DNA of 64,000 bases, from the NCBI RefSeq assembly GCF_011038845.1, contig NZ_JAAKDW010000002.1, positions 186,001 to 250,000 of the forward strand, written 5' to 3'. Below, piece after piece: positions 30,759-39,893 of the stretch (position 1 is its first letter; every line of letters starts with the position of its first letter). Source of the DNA: Enterococcus sp. ZJ1622 (GTDB lineage Bacteria; Bacillota; Bacilli; Lactobacillales; Enterococcaceae). The notes under the pieces were generated by a model. The model saw only the letters and a list, made by a program, of their open reading frames with translations. It was not told the origin of the DNA and made no database searches. Position numbers and translations under genes: made by a program.

Positions 30759-30790
30759 GACGGATCGCTTATGTGGTTCGTCTTTTTTTA
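30759..30790 (+). terminator. Rho-independent terminator after the ketose operon
   Basis: GACGGATC (30759-30766) pairs with GGTTCGTC (30775-30782, with two G-T pairs) and seven T follow. The remainder of the 440-bp gap 30518-30959 is AT-rich and holds only this and the gntR promoter. Confidence 0.75.
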
Positions 30791-30891
30791 TGTTCTTTTA
30801 TTGGTAACTGGTATTTTTAAGGTATCTTTGTCTATTAAAACTATATAGCCTTGAATCGTTGTTATAATAGCTTTTTTTGTCTAAAAAACCT

Positions 30892-30939
30892 TTGACAAAT
30901 GCTTGATAATTCACTATTCTTGTATTGTGGTTATAACCA
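30892..30939 (+). promoter_or_regulatory. gntR operon promoter with GntR/HutC operator
   Basis: TTGACA (30892-30897) and TATTCT (30915-30920) have a 17-nt spacer. The 12-bp perfect palindrome TGGTTATAACCA (30928-30939) covers the expected transcription start and fits the GT-N-TA-N-AC operator of the HutC subgroup. Autorepression by the GntR protein encoded next is likely. Confidence 0.82.
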
Positions 30940-30959
30940 GTAAAGAAGAGGTAATTTCT

Positions 30960-31688
30960 ATGGAGAGCTCAAATAAAGGAAAATCATTATATTATCAACT
31001 AGTTGATTTATTGAAGGATCATATCGAAACACAGATGACTCCTCATGATAAGCTGTTATCTGAAAGAGAACTTTGTCAACACTATGGAGTGAGTCGTACA
31101 ACCGTACGTCTGGCTTTACAGGAATTGGAAAATCAAGGTTATATTTATCGAAGACATGGAAAAGGTACCTATGTCTCTGATTTATCTGATAAGTCGTCGA
31201 ACTTAGCTGGAGCATATAGCTTTACGGATGAAATGCGCGAAATAGGACGCGTTCCCAAGACGTCCATATTAGAATTTAGACAAATGGAAGCTAATAAGAG
31301 AATTGCTAAGAATTTGAACATCCATTTAGGCGAAACTGTATTTAAACTTAAAAGGCTGCGATTAGCAGATGAAGAGCCATTGATGGTTGAGCGTTCTTAT
31401 CTACCGGCGAAGCTATTTATGGGACTTGATTTGCCGTTACTTGAAAGTAAACCATTGTATGATGTGTTTTCACAGGATTATGAACAGCAAGTTCAATTAG
31501 CTGATGAAGAGTTTTATGCAAGTATCGTGCAAAAAAAAGATGCTGTTGTACTACGGATCGCTGATGGTGCTCCCGTCTTACATCTGACGAGATTAACCTA
31601 TAATGTGAAAAATGAGATTATCGAATATACGGACAGTGTAGCAAGAGCTGACCAGTTTCATTATAAAATTCGACATATCCGAAAATGA
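30960..31688 (+). CDS. GntR/HutC-family repressor with UTRA domain (242 aa)
   Basis: The N-terminal winged helix (LLSERELCQHYGVSRTTVR) is followed by a UTRA ligand-binding domain (from about residue 95). By position it matches GnbR of lactobacillar galacto-N-biose clusters and the GntR regulator before bgaC in streptococci. An amino-sugar phosphate is the likely effector. ATG 30960 follows AGAGGTAATTTCT; the longer frame begins in the promoter. Confidence 0.9.
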   Translation: MESSNKGKSLYYQLVDLLKDHIETQMTPHDKLLSERELCQHYGVSRTTVRLALQELENQGYIYRRHGKGTYVSDLSDKSSNLAGAYSFTDEMREIGRVPKTSILEFRQMEANKRIAKNLNIHLGETVFKLKRLRLADEEPLMVERSYLPAKLFMGLDLPLLESKPLYDVFSQDYEQQVQLADEEFYASIVQKKDAVVLRIADGAPVLHLTRLTYNVKNEIIEYTDSVARADQFHYKIRHIRK

Positions 31689-31705
31689 CTGTGAGGGAGA
31701 ACAAC

Positions 31706-32902
31706 ATGTTTGAGCTATCGAAGAACAAATTACAAAAAATAGGTGCAGCAATCACGACACAGGAAATAAAACAACAACCAGATCTATGGAAAGAAACAAT
31801 TGATCGATTGACTCAAGAGCAAGAGGATCTGTTTTTCTTTTTTGATCAAATAAAAAAAGAAGCAAACGGAAAAAGAATCCGTGTCATTTTTACAGGAGCA
31901 GGGACGTCCCAATATATTGGGGATACGCTCGTACCATATCTAAATGAACATGGAGACAATGAGTTTTTTATCTTCCACAGCTTCGGCACGACAGATATCG
32001 TAGCCTCACCAAAAGAATTTTTGTTTCCAAACGAACCGACTTTATTAGTTTCATTTGCTCGCAGTGGCAATAGTCCAGAAAGTGTAGCAGCTGTGCAGAT
32101 AGCAAATGAACAGGTTAAAACGATATTTCATTTAACGATTACTTGTGCTGAAGATGGTATGTTGGCAAAAAATGCACAGGACGATAAACAGAACTATCTG
32201 TTATTGATGCCAGAAAGAGCAAATGATGCAGGTTTTGCTATGACAGGAAGTTTTACGTGTATGTTATTGAGTGCTTTATGGATCTTTGACCAAACAGCGT
32301 TGGAGGAAAAAGCAAAATATCTCGAACAATTGGTGAAAAACGGTCAAGACCTTCTTTCGAGAGATTTAGAAATTCAACAATTATTACCCGACTCTTTTGA
32401 GCGAATCGCTTATCTTGGTTCAGGAAGTTTGGCTGGTGCAACTAGAGAAGCACAATTGAAAGTTTTGGAATTGACTGCTGGAAAAGTTGCCACGATTTTT
32501 GATTCTTCGATGGGATTTCGTCATGGGCCAAAATCTTTTTTAAATAGCGGGACGCTTGTGATTGGTTTTGTGAACAACCGGCCATATACAAGAAAATATG
32601 ACTTAGATATTTTAGAAGAGATAAAGGAAGATGGAGTTGCTGCAAATGTGATTGCGATTGCACAACTAGGGAATATCGATTTTTCAGGAACTACTGTCCT
32701 ATTAGATGATTCGATCAGCAAATTACCTGATGCATATCTTGCGTTACCGATGGTCATGACTGCCCAAATTATTGCACTTTATACTTCAATCAAAGTAGCA
32801 AATACACCAGATGATCCATCTCCAACAGGAACGGTCAATCGAGTAGTCAAAGGTGTCATCATCCATGGATATGACAATGAAGGAGAAATGACAGATGAAT
32901 GA
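31706..32902 (+). CDS. agaS: AgaS-like SIS-domain sugar isomerase/deaminase (398 aa)
   Basis: Two SIS domains are seen ([42 protein letters not shown]). AgaS/GnbE proteins convert galactosamine-6-phosphate to tagatose-6-phosphate with loss of ammonia. ATG 31706 after GTGAGGGAG is preferred to ATG 31685, which overlaps the gntR stop but has no ribosome site. The product would flow to a tagatose kinase and LacD, both encoded in this region. Confidence 0.88.
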   Translation: MFELSKNKLQKIGAAITTQEIKQQPDLWKETIDRLTQEQEDLFFFFDQIKKEANGKRIRVIFTGAGTSQYIGDTLVPYLNEHGDNEFFIFHSFGTTDIVASPKEFLFPNEPTLLVSFARSGNSPESVAAVQIANEQVKTIFHLTITCAEDGMLAKNAQDDKQNYLLLMPERANDAGFAMTGSFTCMLLSALWIFDQTALEEKAKYLEQLVKNGQDLLSRDLEIQQLLPDSFERIAYLGSGSLAGATREAQLKVLELTAGKVATIFDSSMGFRHGPKSFLNSGTLVIGFVNNRPYTRKYDLDILEEIKEDGVAANVIAIAQLGNIDFSGTTVLLDDSISKLPDAYLALPMVMTAQIIALYTSIKVANTPDDPSPTGTVNRVVKGVIIHGYDNEGEMTDE

Positions 32903-33872
32903 AGAAAAAATCACAGCTATGAGAAGGTTATCGACGAAAGAGGGTGTGATCAGCGCATTAGCAATTGATCAACGCGGTGCTTTGAAAAAAATGATCAAGG
33001 CATTAGGTCAAGAACCAACAAAAGAACAAATCAGTGAATTCAAAGAACTAGTATCAGCTGAGCTGACACCTTACGCTTCTGCTATTTTATTGGATCCGGA
33101 GTATGGTTTACCAGCAGCAAAAGTCAGAGCAAAAGAGACGGGGTTATTGTTCGCTTATGAGAAAACCGGCTATGACGCAACTGCGCTTGGTCGACTACCT
33201 GATCTATTAGCGGATTGGTCTTCTCTCAGATTAAAAGAGCAGCAAGCGGATGCAGTAAAATTTTTGCTTTACTACGATGTTGATGAATCGCCCGAAATCA
33301 ATCATTTGAAACATGTGTTCATCGAACGTTTAGGTAGTGAGTGTGAAGGAGAGAATCGCCCCTTCTATTTGGAATTAGTTTCTTATGACGCACAGATAAG
33401 CGATAGTTCTTCTCCAGAATATGCCAAAGTCAAACCTCATAAAGTCATTGAGATGATGAAGGAATTCGCTCATCCTAAATATAAAATCGATGTATTGAAA
33501 GTGGAAGTACCTGTCAATATGAACTATGTGGAAGGCTATTCCACAGGCGGATTTATTCACAGCAAAGAAGAGGCTGCCGCCTTTTTTAAGGAGCAAAGTG
33601 ACGTGACACCGTTACCGTTCATTTTCTTGAGTGCAGGCGTTTCAACAGAATTATTTCAGCAAACCCTGCTTTTCGCTCATGAATCAGGTTCGACATTCAA
33701 TGGTGTATTGTGTGGACGGGCGACATGGAAAGATGGTGTCAAAGCATATATCGAAAATGGAAAAGTGGGAGCTATCCACTGGTTGAGGACACAAGGAAGA
33801 CAAAACATTGAATCTTTGAATAAAGTAATAAACAAAACTGCCTCCCCATGGTTCGATAAGGTGAAAAAATAA
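32895..33872 (+). CDS. lacD: Tagatose-1,6-bisphosphate aldolase, LacD family, copy 2 (325 aa)
   Basis: It carries the Schiff-base lysine K202 in [10 protein letters not shown] and the same core motifs as copy 1. It overlaps agaS by 8 nt and has AAGGAG in front. This copy serves the amino-sugar/galactoside branch, whereas copy 1 belongs to the ketose PTS operon. Having one aldolase per operon suggests independent control. Confidence 0.93.
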   Translation: MNEEKITAMRRLSTKEGVISALAIDQRGALKKMIKALGQEPTKEQISEFKELVSAELTPYASAILLDPEYGLPAAKVRAKETGLLFAYEKTGYDATALGRLPDLLADWSSLRLKEQQADAVKFLLYYDVDESPEINHLKHVFIERLGSECEGENRPFYLELVSYDAQISDSSSPEYAKVKPHKVIEMMKEFAHPKYKIDVLKVEVPVNMNYVEGYSTGGFIHSKEEAAAFFKEQSDVTPLPFIFLSAGVSTELFQQTLLFAHESGSTFNGVLCGRATWKDGVKAYIENGKVGAIHWLRTQGRQNIESLNKVINKTASPWFDKVKK

Positions 33873-34048
33873 GCAGTGAAGATAAAACAAACGATTTGGA
33901 AACTTCCATCGACAGTACTGTTACAGTTATCTTTGCGACAGCTTATAGCATGACGAATGTGCGATAAATACAGACTAGTTAGGTGGATCCTACGGAAATC
34001 ACTTGAGGGATGAACCTGTTTAAATCAAAGAAATAGTTTGAATGAAAA

Positions 34049-34062
34049 AGAAAACGTTTTCC
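34049..34062 (+). promoter_or_regulatory. cre-like site before the GH35 gene
   Basis: AGAAAACGTTTTCC matches the CcpA cre consensus at 12 of 14 positions and is largely palindromic. It lies 20 nt before the GH35 start, so CcpA would act as a roadblock or on a nearby promoter. I see no clear promoter in 33873-34048. Confidence 0.6.
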
Positions 34063-34082
34063 GTGGTGAGGAGGAAGGTTGC

Positions 34083-35873
34083 TTGACCAACTTTGAAATA
34101 AAAGAAGAGTTTTTATTGGATGGACAGCCGTTTAAAATTTTATCTGGTTCAATCCATTATTTTCGAATACACCCAACAAATTGGGAACGCTCCTTATATA
34201 ATTTGAAAGCACTTGGATTCAATACTGTAGAAACCTATGTCCCTTGGAATCTACACGAAAAAGTAGAAGAACACTTTGACTTTGCGGATTGGTTAGATTT
34301 ATCCCGTTTTTTAGAATTAGCTCAGTCTCTTGGGTTATACGCAATTGTACGGCCTTCTCCTTACATTTGTGCGGAATGGGAATTTGGTGGTTTACCAGCT
34401 TGGTTATTAGCAAAAAACTGTCGTATTCGTTCCGCTGATCCTCGCTTCATGATGTATGTCAAAAGATATTACCAAGCGCTATTACCTAAAATCATTCCTC
34501 ATTTAGTTACAAATAACGGAAACGTCTTAATGGTTCAAGTAGAAAATGAGTATGGCTCTTACGGCGAAGAGAAAGAGTACTTGCGACAAGTAAAAAAATA
34601 TTTAGAAGAAGGAGGGATCGATGTTCCGTTATTCACTTCTGATGGTCCTTGGCAAGCAGCGCTGAGAGCAGGAAGTTTGATAGAGGATGATGTTTTCACT
34701 ACTGGCAATTTTGGTTCAAATGCAAAAGAAAATTTTGCTGATATGACGAGTTTTTTTAAAGAACACGAAAAAAAATGGCCATTGATGTGCATGGAGTTTT
34801 GGGATGGCTGGTTTAATAGGTGGAAAGAGCCGATTATCAAAAGAGATCCTGAGGAATTAGCAGAAGCGGTCAGAGAAGTTTTGATGATCGGAAGCATCAA
34901 TTTGTACATGTTTCACGGAGGAACGAATTTTGGTTTTATGAATGGCTGTTCAGCTAGAGGAGTCATTGATTTTCCGCAAATCACTTCTTATGATTATGAT
35001 GCGCCACTCAATGAACAAGGAAATCCAACGAAAAAATATTTTGCACTTCAAAAAATGATCGCAGAGAATTTTCCAAAAATAAAGCAAATGGAGCCTTGGA
35101 TAAAAGAAACTATTGAGAAAAAGGAAGTCAAGCTGAAAGAAAAAGTCAGTCTTTTTGCAACATTAGACACCATCAGTGAACCAATCCATACGACTTACCC
35201 GCAAACAATGGAGGAACTTGGTCAAAATACAGGTTATTTGCTTTATCGAACGAAGATCAAAAGAGATGCAGAAAATGAAAAATTACGAATCATCGACGGT
35301 AGGGATCGAGTACATGTTTACTTAGATGGTGCGAAAGAAGCAGTCCAATATCAAACAGAAATCGGAGAAGAGATCCGTCTTACTCTTGATCAAGATGAGC
35401 AGCAACTTGATCTGCTGTTTGAGAATATGGGAAGAGTCAACTATGGTCATAAACTTTTAGCTGATACACAAAGAAAAGGTATACGTACGGGTGTAATGGG
35501 TGATCTGCATTTTCTCACACAATGGACCCATTATTGTTTGGCATTCGATAATGAACTAAAGATTGATTTCTCAAAAAAATGGGAACCGGATCAGCCAGCT
35601 TTTTATCGTTTTGAAGTGGAGTTGGCTGAAACGGGGGACACCTATCTAGATCTGAGTCATTTCGGTAAAGGGATCGTCTTGGTCAATGGGAGGAATATCG
35701 GTCGTTTTTGGAACGTAGGACCAGTTCTATCCCTATTCATTCCTGAAGGGCTACTAAGGAATGGCAAAAATGAAATCGTTATCTTTGAGACGGAAGGAAT
35801 AGTTGATGAAGTTATAGACTTTGTCAAACAACCAATAGTAAAGGAGAATGAGGGATGGCAATTATTGGAGTAA
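34083..35873 (+). CDS. GH35 beta-galactosidase, BgaC/GnbG type (596 aa)
   Basis: The TIM-barrel motifs SGSIHYFRIHPTNWERSL and PYICAEWEFGGLPAWLL, acid/base E156 (VENEYGS) and nucleophile E238 (MEFWDGWF) are all intact, followed by beta-sandwich domains. No signal peptide is seen. Streptococcal BgaC and lactobacillar GnbG enzymes of this length prefer beta-1,3-linked galactose in Gal-GlcNAc or Gal-GalNAc. The start is TTG 34083 after GAGGAGGAAGG; no ATG is suitably placed. The gene overlaps the EIIB gene by 19 nt, so uptake and cleavage are co-expressed. Confidence 0.9.
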   Translation: MTNFEIKEEFLLDGQPFKILSGSIHYFRIHPTNWERSLYNLKALGFNTVETYVPWNLHEKVEEHFDFADWLDLSRFLELAQSLGLYAIVRPSPYICAEWEFGGLPAWLLAKNCRIRSADPRFMMYVKRYYQALLPKIIPHLVTNNGNVLMVQVENEYGSYGEEKEYLRQVKKYLEEGGIDVPLFTSDGPWQAALRAGSLIEDDVFTTGNFGSNAKENFADMTSFFKEHEKKWPLMCMEFWDGWFNRWKEPIIKRDPEELAEAVREVLMIGSINLYMFHGGTNFGFMNGCSARGVIDFPQITSYDYDAPLNEQGNPTKKYFALQKMIAENFPKIKQMEPWIKETIEKKEVKLKEKVSLFATLDTISEPIHTTYPQTMEELGQNTGYLLYRTKIKRDAENEKLRIIDGRDRVHVYLDGAKEAVQYQTEIGEEIRLTLDQDEQQLDLLFENMGRVNYGHKLLADTQRKGIRTGVMGDLHFLTQWTHYCLAFDNELKIDFSKKWEPDQPAFYRFEVELAETGDTYLDLSHFGKGIVLVNGRNIGRFWNVGPVLSLFIPEGLLRNGKNEIVIFETEGIVDEVIDFVKQPIVKENEGWQLLE

Positions 35874-36334
35874 GAATCGATGGACGTTTGATACATGGAC
35901 AGGTAGCGAATCTTTGGACAACAAAGTTGAATATTAGCCGAATCATGGTCGTCGATGATGAAGTAGCTTTGAATAGTATTGAAAAAAGCGGGTTGAAGTT
36001 AGCCACTCCATCGGGGGTAAAACTAAGCATCCTGCCAATTGAAAAAGCAGCAACGAATATTTTAGCTGGTAAATATGACTCGCAGCGTGTATTGATCGTA
36101 GTGAAAAAACCAGATCGGATTCTAGCTTTAGTAGAAAAAGGAGTTCCTATCAAGGAAGTAAATGTAGGAAACATGTCGCAAACGAATGAAACTCGTTCCA
36201 TCACTAAATCGATCAATGTAATAGATGCAGATGTCGAAGTATTCAAAAAATTAAATCAACTCGGTATTCATTTGACTGCTCAAATGGTACCAAACGATAA
36301 GGCGGAAGACTTTATGAATCTTTTAATCAAATAG
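35855..36334 (+). CDS. Mannose-family PTS EIIB (159 aa)
   Basis: The phosphohistidine H14 lies in RIDGRLIHGQV, the family signature. It accepts phosphate from EIIA and passes it to the sugar as it enters through EIIC/EIID. It is the first gene of an EIIB-C-D-A set; by context (GH35, AgaS) the sugar is galacto-N-biose, lacto-N-biose or N-acetylgalactosamine. AAGGAG precedes the ATG. Confidence 0.93.
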   Translation: MAIIGVRIDGRLIHGQVANLWTTKLNISRIMVVDDEVALNSIEKSGLKLATPSGVKLSILPIEKAATNILAGKYDSQRVLIVVKKPDRILALVEKGVPIKEVNVGNMSQTNETRSITKSINVIDADVEVFKKLNQLGIHLTAQMVPNDKAEDFMNLLIK

Positions 36335-36346
36335 GAGGAATAATCC

Positions 36347-37237
36347 ATGGATATTCAATGGTGGCAGATCTTATTATTAACATTATATGCAGGTTACCAG
36401 ATTTTAGATGAATTACAGATCTATTCTTCGATGAGCGCACCGGTGTTTGCGGGACTATATGCAGGTTTAGTGATGGGGGATTTAAAAGCAGGCTTGATCA
36501 TTGGTGGCAGTATGCAATTGACTGTTTTAGGAGTAGGGACATTTGGAGGTGCTTCAAAAATAGATGCAAACTCTGGGACGATATTAGCGACGGCTTTCTC
36601 AATTTCTCTTGGGATGAACCCAGAACAAGCGATTGCAGCAATTGCAGTTCCTGTAGCAAGTTTGATGATCCAATTAGATATTTTAGCTCGATTTGCTAAC
36701 ACCTACTTTGCGCATCGTATTGATCGTCATGTAGAAGCGATGAATTATCGAGCAATTGAACGAAACTTTTTGATGGGCGCATTACCTTGGTCACTCTCTC
36801 GTATGATCCCAGTATTTTTAGCCTTAGCATTTGGTGGGGGAATAGTCGAAAATGTCGTCTCTGTTTTAAATGGGGACTTGAAATGGTTAGGGGATGGCTT
36901 GTCGGTAGCAGGGGCTGTTTTACCAGCTGTTGGTTTTGCGATTCTTCTCCGATATCTGCCAGTAAAAAAACATCTTTCATACCTCATTTTAGGATTTACG
37001 CTTACGGCATTATTAGCAACGCTGTTCTCAAATGTTCAACTGTTAGGAACAAGTGTCGCAAGTGTCGTTAAAGATTTTCCTGCCACATTTAACTCACTAC
37101 CGATGCTTGCTGTAGCAGCAATCGGCCTAGCACTAGCGACAATCAGTTACAAGAATGATCAAAATAATGATCATCATTCCATAGCCAGTCAGCAATCACA
37201 CTCTGTTGAGGGGGAAATTGAAGATGACGAAATCTAA
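36347..37237 (+). CDS. Mannose-family PTS EIIC (296 aa)
   Basis: A polytopic membrane protein with the family segment GGSMQLTVLGVGTFGGASKI near residues 48-67 and about eight hydrophobic spans. With EIID it forms the channel. It is translated from TAGGAGGAA and overlaps the EIID start by 14 nt. The tail is charged and His-rich (NDHHSIASQQSH), not typical of the core. Confidence 0.92.
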   Translation: MDIQWWQILLLTLYAGYQILDELQIYSSMSAPVFAGLYAGLVMGDLKAGLIIGGSMQLTVLGVGTFGGASKIDANSGTILATAFSISLGMNPEQAIAAIAVPVASLMIQLDILARFANTYFAHRIDRHVEAMNYRAIERNFLMGALPWSLSRMIPVFLALAFGGGIVENVVSVLNGDLKWLGDGLSVAGAVLPAVGFAILLRYLPVKKHLSYLILGFTLTALLATLFSNVQLLGTSVASVVKDFPATFNSLPMLAVAAIGLALATISYKNDQNNDHHSIASQQSHSVEGEIEDDEI

Positions 37238-38033
37238 TTATCAACTAACAAAAGAAGATTTTAAGCAAATCAATCGAAGGAGCTTGTTCACGTTTCAATT
37301 AGGTTGGAACTATGAAAGAATGCAAGGATCCGGCTACTTATATACCATTTTACCGCAATTGAGAAAAATCTATGGGGATGATACTCCAGAATTAAAAGAA
37401 ATGATGAAAACGCATACACAATTTTTTAATACTTCAAATTTCTTTAATACGATCATTACTGGAATCGACCTTGCGATTGAAGAAAAAGAAGGGATTGATT
37501 CTAAAGAAACAGTATCAGGGATAAAAGCGGGATTGATGGGATCTTTTGCCGCAATCGGGGACTCTGTATTCGCTGCTTTAATTCCAACGATTTTTGGCGC
37601 TTTAGCGGCGAATATGGCAACTGATGGAAATCCAGTAGGTGTATTTATCTGGATCATTGCTCAGATCGTTGTTATGGTCTTTCGTTGGAAACAACTCCAA
37701 TTCGCTTACAAAGAAGGGATCTCTTTAGTGACCACGATGCAATCACGTTTGACCGCATTGACAGATGCAGCTACTTTGTTAGGAGTTTTCATGGTAGGCG
37801 CACTGGTCGCAACAATGATCAACGTCAAATTCTCATGGGCGCCTACGATTGGTGATGTGACATTGAACATGCAAAACTATATCGATATGATTTTACCTAA
37901 GCTTTTGCCAGCTGGAATCGTGGGTGGCGTTTATTGGATGCTAGGCAAAAAGAATATGACACCTACTCGAGCTATTTTTATCGTACTCATTGTTTGTGTC
38001 ACTTTCTCTGCATTAGGTGTAATTTCGAAATAA
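37224..38033 (+). CDS. Mannose-family PTS EIID (269 aa)
   Basis: The start region FKQINRRSLFTFQLGWNYER and GIKAGLMGSFAAIGDSVF are EIID signatures, with a C-terminal membrane helix pair. ATG 37224 lies after GAGGGGGAAATT; the six-residue upstream extension has no ribosome site. It completes the membrane part of the transporter. Confidence 0.92.
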   Translation: MTKSNYQLTKEDFKQINRRSLFTFQLGWNYERMQGSGYLYTILPQLRKIYGDDTPELKEMMKTHTQFFNTSNFFNTIITGIDLAIEEKEGIDSKETVSGIKAGLMGSFAAIGDSVFAALIPTIFGALAANMATDGNPVGVFIWIIAQIVVMVFRWKQLQFAYKEGISLVTTMQSRLTALTDAATLLGVFMVGALVATMINVKFSWAPTIGDVTLNMQNYIDMILPKLLPAGIVGGVYWMLGKKNMTPTRAIFIVLIVCVTFSALGVISK

Positions 38034-38048
38034 AGGAGAACATAAGAG

Positions 38049-38452
38049 ATGCATAGACAATTGGTTTTGATCAGTCATGGGAAGTTTTGTGAAGAATTGA
38101 AAAAAGTACCGAAATGATCATGGGACCACAAGAAAATATCTATACGATCCCTTTATTGCCAGAAGTTGGAGCTGAAACATATAAACAAATTTTTCTTTCT
38201 GTCACAAATCCGCTGAACGATTTTGTGGTATTATGCGATCTTTTAGGCGGTACGCCTGCAAATATCATCTCTAAGCTTATAATGGAAGGGAAAATGATCG
38301 AGCTTTACGCGGGCATGAACCTCCCAATGGTCATTGAATTTATTAATTCACAAATGATCCATTCAGAGCCGGATTTTATTCGTGCAGGGCGTGAAAGCAT
38401 TGTTTCTGTCAACGAGTTGATCAATGAAGTAGCAGAAGATGAAGAAGAATAA
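38049..38452 (+). pseudogene. Mannose-family PTS EIIA with a one-base frameshift
   Basis: ATG 38049 after AAAGGAG starts MHRQLVLISHGKFCEELKK, with the expected phosphohistidine H10, then stops at 38115-38117. The rest of the domain continues in the next frame (GPQENIYTIPLLPEVGAETY to 38452). Adding one A to the six-A run at 38100-38105 restores a normal EIIA of about 134 residues. This could be a real inactivation, a slippery-run phase switch, or a sequencing error. Without EIIA this transporter would need another cell EIIA. Confidence 0.85.
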
Positions 38453-38495
38453 TCAAAAAGAGTGAAACTTTAGCTCGAACCAATAATCAGATTGA

Positions 38496-38528
38496 ATACC
38501 GACTGGAGAAATCTAGTCGGTATTTTTA
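38496..38528 (+). terminator. Rho-independent terminator after the PTS operon
   Basis: ATACCGACT (38496-38504) pairs with AGTCGGTAT (38515-38523) and Ts follow. Confidence 0.9.
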
Positions 38529-38575
38529 TGCTGTTCTTCATCTCAAGATGATCAGATGCGATAAAGAAAAATAAC

Positions 38576-38591
38576 GTGTCGTATACGACAC
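38576..38591. promoter_or_regulatory. 16-bp perfect palindrome upstream of the lipase-toxin array
   Basis: GTGTCGTATACGACAC is fully self-complementary and sits in the 260-bp AT-rich gap between the PTS terminator and the first array gene. It is a candidate operator; no regulator gene adjoins it. I see no convincing promoter in this gap. Confidence 0.5.
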
Positions 38592-38798
38592 AGCATGTTC
38601 GTAAATGCTACATTTTGATCACAGAGACAAAAAATAGTTTATGATGTACGCGTAATATTCTGTTTTTTTATGAGAAGAACGAAAGAAACATTTGATGTGT
38701 AAGGTTTGAAAAAATTTCAAAAACAAAAAAATTCCTGCGAATTTTCGCGTACTTAAATAATGAAAGTGTCCGTATATAAAAAGAAAGGAGGCATGTCC

Positions 38799-39194
38799 TT
38801 GCCCCAGAAAATAAGGAAACTCAGCTTAGCTATTTTGATGATAATCACTTTAGGGATCGGAGGGAAAGTCTATATGGACAAAAGAGAAACACAAAAACAG
38901 CAGGATTTACTCGCAGTAGAAAAGCAGTCAGTCAAAGTTCTGAAAAATACCCTTGCGGATATCAAGGAAGTGAAGGTCGAACAATTTGAAAAAAACAACA
39001 TGACCGGAATCTATGAAGCATTAATAACGATGACCAACGCAGAAGGAGAATCCGTTTATTTTGATTATAGCTTTACAAGAGAAAGCAATGAGATAGATGG
39101 CTATGGCGTAGAAAATGAAGAAGTCCAAAAAGAAGGGATTACGGTTGATGAGATTATAGTTATCTATACAAATGGAAGTGAGGAAGAATTATGA
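38799..39194 (+). CDS. Small membrane-anchored protein, TilA-like candidate immunity protein, copy 1
   Basis: About 131 residues: a basic N-terminus, one hydrophobic helix (LSLAILMIITLGIGGKVYM), a helical linker (QKQQDLLAVEKQSVKVL) and an extracytoplasmic beta-rich domain. There is no lipobox Cys, unlike staphylococcal TilA lipoproteins. The TTG at 38799 is preferred because AAAGGAGG is only 1 nt before an in-frame ATG at 38793 but 7 nt before the TTG. The stop overlaps the next ATG (ATGA). An immunity role is inferred from layout, not from recognised homology. Confidence 0.75.
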   Translation: MPQKIRKLSLAILMIITLGIGGKVYMDKRETQKQQDLLAVEKQSVKVLKNTLADIKEVKVEQFEKNNMTGIYEALITMTNAEGESVYFDYSFTRESNEIDGYGVENEEVQKEGITVDEIIVIYTNGSEEEL

Positions 39195-39511
39195 CTATTA
39201 CTGATAAGCAGTATAAAGGAATAAGTAATAAAGTATACTGGGTAGATCCAAAGCACCCGCAATACAATAAAAGCTATAAAGAAGGCGCTATTAAAAACTT
39301 TGGAGGAATAGACTTCCAAATCCTAAAAATCAAAGAAAATTCTTCTTCGAACGGTATGCAGGCGATGGCTGTTGCCCCGATTATCCATGGCAAGGTGGAG
39401 AATAAGAATTTCAAAAATAAAAAATTCTTGCAAACTTTTGCGTACTTAAATAATGAAGACATCCATATGTACATAAAAAGAAAGGAGGCATGTCCTTGCC
39501 CCGGAAAATAA
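39191..39511 (+). CDS. Truncated lipase-toxin head, copy 1 (106 aa)
   Basis: Residues 1-69 (MTITDKQYKGISNKVYWVDP to APIIHGKV) match the start of the lipase at 41285. The frame then crosses the repeat boundary and reads the leader of the next unit (ending EACPCPGK), so the last 37 residues are chance translation. The catalytic part is absent. It is coupled to the upstream gene by ATGA. Probably a remnant, or a donor cassette for recombination. Confidence 0.7.
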   Translation: MTITDKQYKGISNKVYWVDPKHPQYNKSYKEGAIKNFGGIDFQILKIKENSSSNGMQAMAVAPIIHGKVENKNFKNKKFLQTFAYLNNEDIHMYIKRKEACPCPGK

Positions 39512-39893
39512 GGAAACTCAGCTTAGCTATTTTGATGATAATCACTTTAGGGATCGGAGGGAAAGTCTATATGGACAAAAGAGAAGCGCAAAAACAACAA
39601 GATTTACTCGCAGTAGAGAAGCAGTCAGTCAAAGTTCTGAAAAATACCTTTGCGGATATCAAGGAAGTGAAGGTCGAACAATTTGAAAAAAATGACATAA
39701 CCGGAAGTTATGGTGCACTTGTGACAATGACTAATACAAAAGGAAACTCTGTTTATTTTGATTATAGTTTTTGGAAGGAAAGAAATGAGCTTGGTGGTTA
39801 CAGCGTAGAGAACAGAGAAGTACAAAAGAAAGAGGAAATACGACTATTAAAGTGAAAGTCACTTATTCGAATGGTAGGGAGGACATAATATGA
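39496..39893 (+). pseudogene. TilA-like candidate immunity gene, copy 2, frameshifted
   Basis: The open frame ends early at 39855 with EEIRLLK. Compared with copy 3, an extra AG within AAAGAGGAAAT (about 39831-39840) shifts the frame. Removing two bases restores KVKVTYSNGREDII and a stop at 39891-39893 that overlaps the next ATG as in the other copies. The lost segment is the last C-terminal strand region, about 20 residues. Start chosen as for copy 1 (TTG 39496). Confidence 0.75.

Noticed and set aside
35657-36246. Minus-strand open frames over the GH35/PTS junction
   Set aside because: They are antisense shadows of the clearly coding plus-strand frames, with no ribosome sites.
39410-39511. 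Cys-containing tail EACPCPGK of the truncated toxin heads as a functional motif
   Set aside because: It is translation of the next unit's ribosome site and start codon region across the repeat junction.
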